From contig NZ_WUYX01000060.1 of assembly GCF_009834785.1 (NCBI RefSeq), positions 44,107-108,106 on the forward strand: 64,000 bases of DNA, given 5' to 3'. Positions 45,352-55,076 of the stretch are shown here, one piece after another; position 1 is the stretch's first letter; each line of letters starts with the position of its first letter. The notes beneath the pieces were generated by a model, which made no database searches, was not told the origin of the DNA, and was given only the letters and a program-made list of their open reading frames with translations. The DNA is from Natronorubrum halalkaliphilum (GTDB taxonomy: Archaea; Halobacteriota; Halobacteria; Halobacteriales; Natrialbaceae). Position numbers and translations under genes: made by a program.

Positions 45352-47262
45352 ATGTCTAAGACAGCTGTCACTGTCGGGATGGTGCTCATCTTGATAGCGG
45401 CACCGCTGGTTGGTGTAGTGGGAGCTACGTCGACTCCAGCGGCAACGGACGACACTCAGGAAACTGAGATCGGTATAGAATCGAACGAATACGAAACGGG
45501 TATCGATGATATTTCGGTCTGGGAACGGTCAGTGCTTCCCTTCCGTGCTGATCTGGACGGCGCTGCGACAGTCGTCGAGAACCAGCAGACATATATCAGT
45601 GATACTAACGAGCAAGTGAAAGCAAACCGTGATAAGATCGGCGTGTTTGATCCCGGGACCGTAACACTCGACTTTGAGGGTGCTTCCGGTGCAATGACTA
45701 GCGACTATGAGGACGAAGAAGTCAGAGTCATCGTCGGTAAGGTCGCACCGGGTGCCACTGTTGACGATCTTGAAATGATCGCGTCGATCAACGACGGCGA
45801 TCTTCAGGATCTGAACGACAATATCGCCTTCGAAAAGGTGACAACCGAGAATCTAGACGATAACGGGGAGCTTGCTGGTATTGAGTACGATGATGCAGAC
45901 GCTGGACAGTATGTCGCACTAATGGCGACGACTGAAGACGGGGATGGCTTGACCGTCGACGACGAAAACCTGAATCCAGAGGGTCCAGCCACTATCATCG
46001 GTGTCGAGGGCTTCCTCGTTCATCAGAACACATCTGAGGTCACTGAGCCATCGTCAGTCGATCAAGGTGAAAACGCCACTTTCACCGTCGATGAGACCGG
46101 ACTTTCCGGTGACGACGTCGGTCACATGATCGCGCTCTATGATGGCGAGACGTTCGCTGACTCTCGACTAGACGTGACCGTCGAGGAAGAGTTCGGCGAG
46201 GACTTCTCGAAAGATGATGTCCAAATCGAGTCCGATATCGGTGGCGTAGAGGGTGTTGTTTCGGTCGATGACGGTGTCGATTCGGACCGATTCAGCGGGA
46301 TGCTGGACTTCGATACCATCATCCAACACGCTACAAACGAGACTCCGTTCAGTGACGAGCAGTTCGAGGCAGGAGATACCATTCTGAACGCATCCGCAAC
46401 AGCAGTCGTGGCTGGCAGCGATGATGTCTCGATCGATGTCGGGACCCACGAAAACTGGACCGACGGAGACTACCAGTGGGTTCACGTTGCGACAACTGGC
46501 GAAGCAGATGAATACGTGACCTCCGAAGGAACGCTTACCATTGGAGAAGATGACACGGGTGTCCCAGGTATCCCAGGCCCCGGTCCGGATCCAGACCCCA
46601 AAGACCCACCTGAGTTCAGCGTCTCCAACGCCGAACTGAGTGACACCAAGATCACGACCGGCGACTCCGTCGACGTGACCGCGACGGTCACCGAGACCGC
46701 CGACAAGAGCGGCACCTTCACCGCCGAACTGATCATCGACGGCGACGTCGTCGACGAGCAAGACGTCGTGTTGACGCCGGGCGGTGAAGAGACGGTTAGC
46801 TTCACCCACACCTTCGACAGCGAAGGTGACTACGAGGTCGCGGTCAACGATGCGACCGCCGGAACGGTCTCCGTCTACGACTCGCTCGAGCCGAAGTTCG
46901 ACGTGACCTCCGCCTCGCTGAGCGAGGACGAGATCGAAGTCGGTGACGACGTCGACGTCACGGCAACCGTCGAGAACAGCGGCGGCGACTCCGGCACGTT
47001 CACCGCCGAGCTGACCGTCGACGGCGACGTTGTCGCCGAAGAAGACGTCACTGTCGACAGTGGCGATTCGGAAACGGTCACGTTCACCGAATCCTTCGAG
47101 GAAACCGGTGAGTTCGAGATCGCAGTCAGCGGAACCAGCGCCGGTACGCTGACCGTCGACGATGACAGTGGCCTGCTCCCGGTCCCCGGCTTCGGACCGG
47201 CAGTTGCAGTTCTGGCACTGCTCTCGGTTGCACTGCTCATCGCGCGCCGACAGCCGAACTAA
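45352..47262 (+). CDS. Secreted surface protein with two CARDB-like repeats and PGF-CTERM-like signal
   Basis: A 636-residue exported protein. A signal peptide (about 1-25) ends at VVGA. Residues 30-400 are a Ser/Thr/Asp/Glu-rich beta region of the haloarchaeal surface type with a BGTF-like feel (ISVWERSVLPFRADL). A Pro/Gly linker (about 402-420, GVPGIPGPGPDPDPKDPP) leads into two CARDB-like repeats (about 421-512 and 514-605) sharing SGTFTAEL and DVVA/DVVD segments. The C-terminus LPVPGFGPAVAVLALLSVALLIARRQPN is a PGF-CTERM-like archaeosortase signal. Codon composition shifts near the linker: the first two thirds are AT-richer, the repeats are typical high-GC. Confidence 0.85.
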   Translation: MSKTAVTVGMVLILIAAPLVGVVGATSTPAATDDTQETEIGIESNEYETGIDDISVWERSVLPFRADLDGAATVVENQQTYISDTNEQVKANRDKIGVFDPGTVTLDFEGASGAMTSDYEDEEVRVIVGKVAPGATVDDLEMIASINDGDLQDLNDNIAFEKVTTENLDDNGELAGIEYDDADAGQYVALMATTEDGDGLTVDDENLNPEGPATIIGVEGFLVHQNTSEVTEPSSVDQGENATFTVDETGLSGDDVGHMIALYDGETFADSRLDVTVEEEFGEDFSKDDVQIESDIGGVEGVVSVDDGVDSDRFSGMLDFDTIIQHATNETPFSDEQFEAGDTILNASATAVVAGSDDVSIDVGTHENWTDGDYQWVHVATTGEADEYVTSEGTLTIGEDDTGVPGIPGPGPDPDPKDPPEFSVSNAELSDTKITTGDSVDVTATVTETADKSGTFTAELIIDGDVVDEQDVVLTPGGEETVSFTHTFDSEGDYEVAVNDATAGTVSVYDSLEPKFDVTSASLSEDEIEVGDDVDVTATVENSGGDSGTFTAELTVDGDVVAEEDVTVDSGDSETVTFTESFEETGEFEIAVSGTSAGTLTVDDDSGLLPVPGFGPAVAVLALLSVALLIARRQPN

Positions 47263-47349
47263 CGACGGGTCGCGGCTGACGGTTTGCGGGTGATACCCGT
47301 CGACCGCGGATCCGAAATCGCGGATCGTAAATCGCAAACTGCGAATCGA

Positions 47350-47360
47350 TTTTTATTTTT
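47350..47360 (+). terminator. T-rich probable terminator of the surface-protein gene
   Basis: TTTTTATTTTT lies about 90 bases after the stop codon, preceded by repeats of ATCGC/GCGAT. Oligo-T stretches terminate archaeal RNA polymerase. Confidence 0.5.
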
Positions 47361-47541
47361 GCGCGTTTCCCCTCGAGCGACCGCATATGATGTTTCTCGA
47401 GGCGAACCGGAACCGAGCCCGGTTCCGATACGGAAACCGTCATCGACGCCGGAACCCGTTCCGATGCTGAGGCGTGGCCAAGGCCGAAACCGAGGCTAAA
47501 CGGGTCGCTTAAGTCACTCGACCCACGTAGCCCGGACAACG

Positions 47542-47850
47542 ATGGAATTTTGTGACGACTGCGGTTCGATGATGAAAGCCGACGACGGCATCTGGGAGTG
47601 TGGCAGCTGTGGCTACACGAAACCGAAAGGCGACGCGGACGACTACGTCGTCACGGACGATCAGGAGGCCAGCGAGATTATCGAGTCCTCCGGAGAGACG
47701 TCGCTCCCGGAGACGGACGCCCGGTGTCCCGAGTGTGGTCACGACCGTGCCTACTGGTATATGCAACAGATTCGGGCGGCCGACGAGTCCGAAACGCGGT
47801 TTTTCATCTGTTCGGAGTGCGAGCACAAGTGGCGCGAAGACGACAACTGA
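47542..47850 (+). CDS. tfs: Transcription factor S (archaeal TFIIS / RPB9-like)
   Basis: A 102-residue two-zinc-ribbon protein. The N-terminal ribbon has C4, C7, C20 and C23. The C-terminal ribbon (about 62-98) has RCPECGH and FFICSECEHKWRED. An acidic loop with the residues Asp-Glu lies in RAADESETRFF; in TFIIS this pair enters the RNA polymerase active site and stimulates cleavage of stalled RNA. Archaeal TFS acts the same way. It is a single gene in front of the small coiled-coil gene; a CTTAAG sequence about 28 bases upstream may be its TATA box. Confidence 0.92.
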   Translation: MEFCDDCGSMMKADDGIWECGSCGYTKPKGDADDYVVTDDQEASEIIESSGETSLPETDARCPECGHDRAYWYMQQIRAADESETRFFICSECEHKWREDDN

Positions 47851-48029
47851 CCGCCCCGGAACGCCGTCTCCCTCGCGAAACGAGACACGACGACGCCCGC
47901 TGGCGCGCTCGGCGCCAAACTGGAGGCACGCTGCCCCGACCGCACACACGCATCAACTGCGAAGAATGTGCCAGAACAATTAGTTTTGTCTGACGTACGT
48001 TTATGTGTCCTGACGGACCGCTAGATGAT

Positions 48030-48362
48030 ATGTCGAAAAACCGTGTCGATGAACTCGAATCGATGGTTGCGGAACTCGAGTCGACGGTCGACGGGCTGAC
48101 GGACGAACTCATCGAAGCGAAAGAGCGCATTCGCGTTCTCGAGGCCGAACTGGATGCCGACACGCCGACTCGGGTTCCGGACCGACGGAGCAGTGGGTCC
48201 GAATCGGAGTCGGAGCCAGATTCGGAATCGGACGCCGAAGTCGAGACCCGGGAAGCGGCACCCGACGAGGTCGCCGAAGCGACGGCCGACGCCGATAGCG
48301 AGGACGCGTCGGCTCAGGACGAAGCGGAAGACTCAGGTAGCGACGACATTATTGTCGCATAA
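48030..48362 (+). CDS. Small coiled-coil protein with acidic tail, upstream of smc
   Basis: A 110-residue protein. Residues 1-45 form a coiled coil (VDELESMVAELESTVDGLTDELIEAKERIRVLEAEL). The rest is a Glu/Asp/Ser/Ala tract ending DDIIVA. I recall this as the haloarchaeal DUF7518 family commonly encoded beside smc, from memory. ATG 48030 is preferred over 48003 because a TTTATG box near 47998-48006 lies 24-32 bases upstream of it. A role connected with SMC is inferred from position only. Confidence 0.7.
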   Translation: MSKNRVDELESMVAELESTVDGLTDELIEAKERIRVLEAELDADTPTRVPDRRSSGSESESEPDSESDAEVETREAAPDEVAEATADADSEDASAQDEAEDSGSDDIIVA

Positions 48363-48441
48363 CTACGTGGCACCGCCGCGGCCCCGATCGACCGCGCGGG
48401 TTAGCTACCTTCCCTGACGGGACGGAGGACTCGCTAAGAGA

Positions 48442-51400
48442 ATGTATATCAAGGCACTCGTTCTGGACAATTTCAAGAGCTTCGGCCGCAAGACGAAGAT
48501 TCCGTTTTACGAGGACTTTACGGTCATCACCGGACCGAACGGCTCCGGGAAGTCGAACATCATCGACGCCGTCCTCTTCGCGCTCGGACTGGCCCGCACT
48601 CGCGGGATCCGCGCCGAGAAACTGACCGATCTGATCTACAACCCCGGTCACGAGGACGGCAACAGCTCCGCCGGTCCTCGCGAGGCGACCGTCGAAGTGA
48701 TCCTCGACAACTCCGACGGGACGCTGACGCGCTCGCAGGTCGTCAACGCGGCCGGCAGCGAGGACGTCGGCGACGTCGACGAGATACGCATTCGTCGCCG
48801 GGTCAAGGAGACCGAGGACAACTACTACTCCTACTACTACCTGAACGATCGGTCGGTCAACCTCTCGGACATTCAGGACCTGCTCGCACAGGCCGGCGTC
48901 ACGCCGGAGGGGTACAACGTCGTCATGCAGGGCGACGTCACCGAGATCATCAATATGACGCCCCACGCGCGCCGGGAGATCATCGACGAAATCGCCGGCG
49001 TCGCGGAGTTCGACGCGAAGAAAGAAGACGCCTTCGAGGAACTCGAGGTCGTCGAGGAGCGGATCGACGAGGCCGAACTCCGCATCGAGGAGAAACGCGA
49101 CCGCCTCGACCAGCTCGCGGACGAACGACGAACGGCCATGCGCTACCGTCGGCTCCGCCGCGAGAAGGAGGAGTACGAGGGGTACAAGAAGGCCAGCGAA
49201 CTCGAGGAGAAACGCGAGGAACTGGCGACCGCCGAGGGTCGCGTCGAGGACCTCGAGGACGAACTCGAGGGCCTCCAGCGCGAACTCGACGAGCGCCAGG
49301 GCGCGGTCGTTCGGCTGCAGGAGGATCTCGAGGATCTCAACGCCGAGATCGAACGAAAAGGCGAGGACGAACAGCTCCGAATCAAAAGCGAGATCGAGGA
49401 GATCAAAGGCGACATCTCGCGGCTCGAGGACAAGATCGAGGCCAGCGAGGAGCAGATCGAGGAGGCCGAATCCAACCGCCGCGAGGCGTTCGTCCAGATC
49501 GATCGCAAGCAAGAGCAGATCGACGATCTCGACGACGAGATGCGCGAGCACAAACTCGAGAAGGCCTCGATTAAGAGCGAGATTCAGGAACGCGAGGCCG
49601 AGCGCGAGCAACTCGAGGCCGAGATCGACGCCGTCGACACCGAGTTCGACGAACTGAAAGCCGACCTCGCCGAGCGGAAAGACGACCTCGAGGAGGCCAA
49701 GACCGAAAAGAACGACCTCCAGCGCGAGCAGGACCGGCTCTTGGACGAGGCTCGCCGACGGTCGAACGCGATCAGCGAGAAAGAGGCGACGATCGAGCGG
49801 CGCCGCGAGGAGATCCCCGAAATCGAGAGCAAGCGGACCGACCTCGAACGGGAACTCGAGAAGGCGGAGAAAAACCGCGAGAACATCGCGGGCGTCGTCG
49901 ACGACCTCAGAGACGAGAAGCGACGCCTCCAGTCGGACGTCGACGAACTGGACGATGAGATCCAGGCGAAACAACAGGAGTACGCCGAACTTGAGGCCAA
50001 CGCGGGCGAGAGCGGCGACTCCTCCTTTGGCCGCGCGGTGACGACGATCCTCAACGCGGGGATCAACGGCGTCCACGGCGCGGTCGCCCAGTTAGGGAAC
50101 GTCCCGGGCGAGTACGCCGTCGCCTGCGAGACCGCGGCGGGCGGCCGACTGGCGAACGTCGTCGTCGACGACGACGTCATCGGCCAGCAGTGTATCGACC
50201 ACCTCAAGTCCCGCAACGCGGGTCGGGCGACCTTCCTCCCGCTGACGGACATGAGCCAGCGCCGGCTGCCCAACGCGCCCAGCGATCCGGGGATTGTCGA
50301 CTTCGCGTACAACCTCGTCGACTTCGACGAGCAGTTCGCGGGCGTCTTCTCCTACGTCCTCGGCGACACGCTGGTCGTCGAGGACTTAGAGACCGCTCGC
50401 TCGTACATGGGCGACTATCGGATGGTCACCCTAGACGGCGACCTGGTCGAGAAAAGCGGCGCGATGACCGGCGGCTCCGGGGGCGGCTCGCGCTACTCCT
50501 TTACCGGCGGTGGCGAGGGACAACTCGAGCGCGTCGCGAAACAGATCACCGAACTGCAGGACGAACGGGAGTCCCTGCGCGAGGACCTGCGCGGCGTCGA
50601 GGAGCGACTCGACGACGCCCGCGACCGCAAGACCGACGCGGCCGACGAGGTGCGATCGATCGAAAACGAGATCGAGAAGCTCGAGGACAGCCGCGAGTCC
50701 ATCGAAGACGAGATCGAGACGCTCGAGAACGACCTCGAAGAACTCGAGGACGAACGGGAGTCCGTCGACGAGCGGATGACCGAAATCTCCGGCGAGATAG
50801 AGGAGAAAACCGCCGCGGTCGAGGAGATCGAGGCCGATATCGCGGAACTCGAGTCCGAACTCGCGGACTCGAAGATCCCCGAACTCACCGCCGAGATCGA
50901 GGAACTCGAGGCCGAGATCGACGAGCGCGAGGATCGGATCGACGAGATCGACAGTAAACTCAACGAGTTGAGTCTGGAGAAGGAGTACGCCGAAGACGCC
51001 ATCGAGGACCTCCACGACGACATCGAAACGGCCCAGAATCGAACCGCGGAACACGAAGACCGGATCGAGGAGTGCAAGGAGACGATCGAGGAGAAACGCG
51101 ACGAACTCGAGGAAAAACGCGAGGCCGTCGCGGACCTAGAAGAGGAGCTTACCGAGCTCAAAGCCGAGCGCAGCGACCTCAAAGAAGCGTTGTCGGACGC
51201 GCGGACGAAACGCGACCAGCAACAGGATCGGGTCAACGCGGTCGAGAGCAAACTCGAGGACAACCGCAACCGCGTCGGCGACCTCGAGTGGGAGATCGAG
51301 AGTCTCGAGTCCGAGGTCGGCGACTACGACCCCGAGGACGTCCCCGACCACGAGACGGTCCTCGAGATGATCGACTTCCTGCAGGCCGACATGGAGGCGA

Positions 51401-52035
51401 TGGAGCCGGTAAACATGCTCGCGATCGACGAGTACGACGAGGTTCGGGCCGATCTCGAGGGACTCGAGGACGCGAAGGCGACGCTGGTCGAGGAGGCCGA
51501 GGGGATTCGCGATCGGATCGAGCAGTACGAGACCCAGAAGAAACGCACGTTCATGGACTCCTACGACGAGATCGCCGCCCAGTTCACCGAAATCTTCGAG
51601 AAGCTCTCGGAGGGGACCGGAACACTCCACCTCGAGAACGAGGCCGATCCGTTCGACGGCGGACTGACGATGAAGGCCCAGCCCGGGGACAAGCCGATTC
51701 AGCGACTGGACGCCATGTCCGGCGGAGAGAAGTCCCTGACCGCGCTCGCGTTTATTTTCGCCATCCAGCGGCACAACCCGGCTCCCTTCTACGCGCTGGA
51801 CGAGGTCGACGCCTTCCTCGACGCCGTCAACGCCGAGCGGATCGGCGAGATGGTCGACGAACTCGCCGACGAGGCCCAGTTCGTCGTCGTCTCCCACCGT
51901 TCGGCCATGCTCGACCGCTCCGAGCGAGCGATCGGGGTGACGATGCAACAGAACAACGTCAGCGCGGTGACGGGGATCGACCTGAGCGACGACGGCGGCG
52001 ACGGAACGAGTGAGGAGGTGCCCGTGAGTGACTGA
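48442..52035 (+). CDS. smc: Chromosome segregation protein SMC
   Basis: A complete 1197-residue SMC ATPase. Walker A is GPNGSGKS at residues 31-38. Long coiled coils flank a hinge domain (about 530-660, GRAVTTILNAGINGVHGAVAQLG onward). The ABC signature MSGGEKSLTAL is near 1092-1102 and Walker B with the D-loop, FYALDEVDAFLD, near 1115-1127. It forms the condensin-like ring with the kleisin ScpA, whose gene follows with an 8-base overlap (GTGACTGA). The C-terminus is a short disordered tail, GGDGTSEEVPVSD. Confidence 0.95.
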   Translation: MYIKALVLDNFKSFGRKTKIPFYEDFTVITGPNGSGKSNIIDAVLFALGLARTRGIRAEKLTDLIYNPGHEDGNSSAGPREATVEVILDNSDGTLTRSQVVNAAGSEDVGDVDEIRIRRRVKETEDNYYSYYYLNDRSVNLSDIQDLLAQAGVTPEGYNVVMQGDVTEIINMTPHARREIIDEIAGVAEFDAKKEDAFEELEVVEERIDEAELRIEEKRDRLDQLADERRTAMRYRRLRREKEEYEGYKKASELEEKREELATAEGRVEDLEDELEGLQRELDERQGAVVRLQEDLEDLNAEIERKGEDEQLRIKSEIEEIKGDISRLEDKIEASEEQIEEAESNRREAFVQIDRKQEQIDDLDDEMREHKLEKASIKSEIQEREAEREQLEAEIDAVDTEFDELKADLAERKDDLEEAKTEKNDLQREQDRLLDEARRRSNAISEKEATIERRREEIPEIESKRTDLERELEKAEKNRENIAGVVDDLRDEKRRLQSDVDELDDEIQAKQQEYAELEANAGESGDSSFGRAVTTILNAGINGVHGAVAQLGNVPGEYAVACETAAGGRLANVVVDDDVIGQQCIDHLKSRNAGRATFLPLTDMSQRRLPNAPSDPGIVDFAYNLVDFDEQFAGVFSYVLGDTLVVEDLETARSYMGDYRMVTLDGDLVEKSGAMTGGSGGGSRYSFTGGGEGQLERVAKQITELQDERESLREDLRGVEERLDDARDRKTDAADEVRSIENEIEKLEDSRESIEDEIETLENDLEELEDERESVDERMTEISGEIEEKTAAVEEIEADIAELESELADSKIPELTAEIEELEAEIDEREDRIDEIDSKLNELSLEKEYAEDAIEDLHDDIETAQNRTAEHEDRIEECKETIEEKRDELEEKREAVADLEEELTELKAERSDLKEALSDARTKRDQQQDRVNAVESKLEDNRNRVGDLEWEIESLESEVGDYDPEDVPDHETVLEMIDFLQADMEAMEPVNMLAIDEYDEVRADLEGLEDAKATLVEEAEGIRDRIEQYETQKKRTFMDSYDEIAAQFTEIFEKLSEGTGTLHLENEADPFDGGLTMKAQPGDKPIQRLDAMSGGEKSLTALAFIFAIQRHNPAPFYALDEVDAFLDAVNAERIGEMVDELADEAQFVVVSHRSAMLDRSERAIGVTMQQNNVSAVTGIDLSDDGGDGTSEEVPVSD

Positions 52036-53062
52036 CGACGATGACGACGAGTTCTATACCGACGGCGGAGACGATATCCCGCTGAATATCGCCGGTCACG
52101 AGGATCGCGAACGGCCGGGGGCGTCGGGTTCGGGTTCGAACGCGAGCGACGGCCACCGCGAACCCGGTCCCGACGAGTCGGTACTCGAATTCTCCGAAGA
52201 CGACGAACTCGAGGCCGAAAGCGACGTCGAGGGTGGGGACGACGAAGACGAGGCCGAGGAGGTCGAACCCGTCGAGTTGCTGGTACAACTCGCCAAAGAC
52301 GGCGAGATCGATCCCTGGGACATCGACATCGTCGCGGTGACCGACAAGTTCCTCGACGCCCTCGACGAGGCCGACCTGCGGACGTCCGGGCGGGCGCTGT
52401 TCTACGCGAGCGTCCTCCTGCGGATGAAAAGCGACGAACTGTTCGCGCCGGACGAACCCGAAGAGGAGGAGCTTCCACCGTGGGAAGCCCCCTTCGCCGA
52501 CGAGGGGCCGATGGACGGCGGCGAGGACGGCGGTCCGGCACCCGGCTTCGACCCCGTCGAGAGCCTCGAGAACGAGATGGAGCGCCGTCTCGAGCGCAAA
52601 CACGCCCGCGGGAAGCCGGAAACGCTCGACGAACTGGTTCGGGAGCTTCGAAGCGCCGAACGCGACACGCGCTGGAAGGAGTCCCGAAGTTACGACACGA
52701 CCGACTCGCCGCGCGGGTACGATCGCGGCGTCCAGGAACTGAACTACCACGCGGACGACGGGCTCCGGGTCGACGACGAACCGACGAGCGACGACGTCAC
52801 CCACACGACCCACGAGGAAGACATCGAGAGCGTCATCGACGACGTCGAAGCCGAACTCGAGGGCCAGTACGAACAGGGCCGCGAGGAGGTGCTGTACGCG
52901 GAAATCGAGACCGTCGGCGGGACGCGCGTAATGACGTATCTCGCATTGCTCTTTCTCGCCCATCGGGGCCGGGTCCGCCTCGAGCAGGACGAACTGTTCG
53001 GCGATCTCTGGGTGCAGGATGCGACGGTCGAGACGGAAGCGACCGAAGCGGTCGCGGACTGA
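52028..53062 (+). CDS. scpA: Segregation and condensation protein ScpA (kleisin)
   Basis: A 344-residue protein. The first ~75 residues are a strongly acidic, disordered halophilic extension. The ScpA domain begins EVEPVELLVQLAKDGEIDPWDIDIVAVTDKFLDALDEADL (about 77-116), the N-terminal kleisin helix that binds the SMC neck, followed by FYASVLLRMKSDELF. The C-terminal winged helix (about 275-335, VGGTRVMTYLALLFLAHRGRV) binds the SMC head. Translation starts at GTG 52028, inside the end of smc, implying coupling. An scpB gene is not in the window. Confidence 0.9.
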   Translation: MTDDDDDEFYTDGGDDIPLNIAGHEDRERPGASGSGSNASDGHREPGPDESVLEFSEDDELEAESDVEGGDDEDEAEEVEPVELLVQLAKDGEIDPWDIDIVAVTDKFLDALDEADLRTSGRALFYASVLLRMKSDELFAPDEPEEEELPPWEAPFADEGPMDGGEDGGPAPGFDPVESLENEMERRLERKHARGKPETLDELVRELRSAERDTRWKESRSYDTTDSPRGYDRGVQELNYHADDGLRVDDEPTSDDVTHTTHEEDIESVIDDVEAELEGQYEQGREEVLYAEIETVGGTRVMTYLALLFLAHRGRVRLEQDELFGDLWVQDATVETEATEAVAD

Positions 53063-53451
53063 ACGGACGCTGTTCGATGTGTGGCCCAGTGGAAGTAGGG
53101 GTTGTCTCGTTCTCATACTGCCGGACAGAACGATTCGAAGATCGGTCGCGCTACTGCGGCCGTCGTCCCCGAGGACGGCCGCGAATTCGCGGCCGACTTC
53201 TCAGTGACTGCTGTCCGACAGTATCACTGCAGCAGGTGGCCGTCACGGTTTGTGCCGAACAACGGTTTCGCCGCCGTGATTGCGGTGACGACCGTTAGGT
53301 CGCCGTCGGAATAGCACAAAACGGGCACCCACGAGGTGGTTCCGTCTCCGACCGGACGCACGTATTTTCGGGGCAGTGCTGGGACGGTGGTAATGAGTAT
53401 CGATACCATGACTCACGAGCCATCAAGTATCTCAGGTTACACTCTTCCTGT
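53063..53451. other. 389-base intergenic region with structured element
   Basis: No credible gene. The left part holds the palindromic element at 53115-53224. The right part (53225-53451) shows nothing clear; it would contain the promoter of the second MATE gene. Confidence 0.45.
53115..53224. repeat. Palindromic intergenic element with terminal inverted repeats and internal hairpin
   Basis: The left end ATACTGCCGGACAG (53115-53128) and the reverse complement of the right end (53211-53224) match at 13 of 14 positions. Between them is a GC-rich hairpin, GCGGCCGTC ... GACGGCCGC (about 53156-53182). The right 22-mer AGTGACTGCT...ACAGTAT (53203-53224) has a 17-of-22 match at 23191-23212. It may be a MITE-like element or encode a structured RNA. 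Confidence 0.5.
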
Positions 53452-54915
53452 ATGTCCTCCGGCGAGCAGCCGGACGAGGGATCCCTTACGGAGGGCGCAC
53501 TCGTCGGGCCGATGTTCAAGCTGGCGTGGCCGCTCGTTGTCATCCAGCTGTTGCAGGTCGCCTACAACGTTGGCGACACCTTCTGGCTGGGCGCGCTCTC
53601 GCCCGACGCCGTCGGCGCGGTGAGTCTGGCGTTTCCGCTGCTTTTTCTCGTGATCGCGGTCGGGGCCGGCTTCACCACGGCGGGCGCAATCCTGATCGCC
53701 CAGCATACGGGTGCCGAAAGCGGAAAAGGCGGGTTGATTGCCGGCCAAACGATATCGTTCATTTCGATCGTCGCGGTCGCTCTCGGGATTATCGGCTATT
53801 TCGCGACGGAACCCATGCTCGATATCCTCCCCGCCGACAGCGACACGGAGGCGGCGATCCTCCCGCTGGCCGCCGACTACCTCCAGATCTTCTTCCTCGG
53901 CGTTCCCTTCGTGTTCGGCTTCTTCGTCTTCGCCGCGCTCATGCGGGGCTACGGCAACACCCGCGCGCCGATGCGGGTGATGGCTATCAGCGTCGTCATC
54001 AACCTCGTGATCGACCCGCTGCTCATCTTCGGGGTCGGGCCGCTTCCTCGCCTCGAGATCGCGGGCGCTGCCGTCGCGACCGTTCTCTCGCGGGGGATCG
54101 CCACGGTGATCGGCTTCTACCTGCTGTACTACACGAACGTCGGTCCCAACATCGAGTTCGGACACCTCCGTCCGCGCCTCGAGTACGTCACCGAAATCAC
54201 GCGGCTCGGGGTGCCGACGGCGATCGAGCAGTCGATGACCGCGCTCGCGCTGGTCGCGATGACGGCGATGGTCGTCACCTTTCCGCCGGCGGTCGTGGCG
54301 GCCTACGGGCTGGGCAACCGGCTGATTTCGCTGGCGTTCCTGCCGGCGATGGGGATGGGACAGGCGACGGACTCGATCGTCGGCCAGAACCTCGGCGCCG
54401 GGCGAGCGGATCGGGCGGCGAAAGCGACGTGGATCGGTGCGGGAGTGATCGGCGGAATCATGTTCGTCGCCGGCGCGCTCGCGTTCCTCTTTCCTGAGCC
54501 GTTCGTTTCGGTGTTCGTCACGGCCGAAGCGGAGGGGAGAGCCGAGACGATCGACTACGGCGTTACGTATCTCCAGTTCGCGGCGTTCGCGTTCGTCTTC
54601 ATGGGCGTCATGCAGGTGATACAGGGAGCGTTCCGCGGGGCCGGAAACACGAAAACGGCGCTGGCCTTCGCCGTCCTGGGGCTGTGGATCGTTCGCGTTC
54701 CCGTCACCTACTATCTGATCTTCGTCGCGGGCTGGGGAACCACGGGTATCTGGACCGGCGTCGTCGTCGGCGACGTCGTCGGCGCACTCACTGCCGTCGC
54801 GTGGTTCACCCGCGGAACGTGGAAGGAATCGCTGGTCGACGACGGCGAGAAGGGGGACTCGGAATCGAAGACGGAGGCGACCGACTCGAGCGAGACGGAA
54901 TCGGTCGCGGAGTGA
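53452..54915 (+). CDS. MATE family efflux transporter (second copy in window)
   Basis: A 487-residue polytopic protein with about twelve hydrophobic segments. The first half begins GPMFKLAWPLVVIQLLQVAYNVGDTFWLG, the second contains GVPTAIEQSMTALALVAM and MGMGQATDSIVGQNLGAG, typical of MATE transporters. It is clearly a different subfamily from the protein at 23.4 kb. The C-terminal 40 residues are a Glu/Ser/Asp tail. The substrate is unknown. Confidence 0.88.
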   Translation: MSSGEQPDEGSLTEGALVGPMFKLAWPLVVIQLLQVAYNVGDTFWLGALSPDAVGAVSLAFPLLFLVIAVGAGFTTAGAILIAQHTGAESGKGGLIAGQTISFISIVAVALGIIGYFATEPMLDILPADSDTEAAILPLAADYLQIFFLGVPFVFGFFVFAALMRGYGNTRAPMRVMAISVVINLVIDPLLIFGVGPLPRLEIAGAAVATVLSRGIATVIGFYLLYYTNVGPNIEFGHLRPRLEYVTEITRLGVPTAIEQSMTALALVAMTAMVVTFPPAVVAAYGLGNRLISLAFLPAMGMGQATDSIVGQNLGAGRADRAAKATWIGAGVIGGIMFVAGALAFLFPEPFVSVFVTAEAEGRAETIDYGVTYLQFAAFAFVFMGVMQVIQGAFRGAGNTKTALAFAVLGLWIVRVPVTYYLIFVAGWGTTGIWTGVVVGDVVGALTAVAWFTRGTWKESLVDDGEKGDSESKTEATDSSETESVAE

Positions 54916-55076
54916 ACGCGTCCGATTCGGTACCTGTCCGCAGTCTGTGGTTTCGAAATCGTCCGACGGAGTCCAGTTCCCGTTCTGATCGGCCACTCTC
55001 AGGGACTTACAGCTTTTGCTTCACTCCAAACCCTTTTGGAAAATGGCTCAAGCGAGTCCGTGTCGAACGGGATGGT

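Noticed and set aside
43860..47541. Integrated mobile element around the low-GC surface genes
   Set aside because: No integrase, transposase, attachment site or direct flanking repeat is visible; only composition suggests transfer.
48349..50076. 575-codon minus-strand frame opposite smc
   Set aside because: It is an antisense shadow of coiled-coil codons, Leu/Val-rich only because Glu/Asp codons are read backwards.
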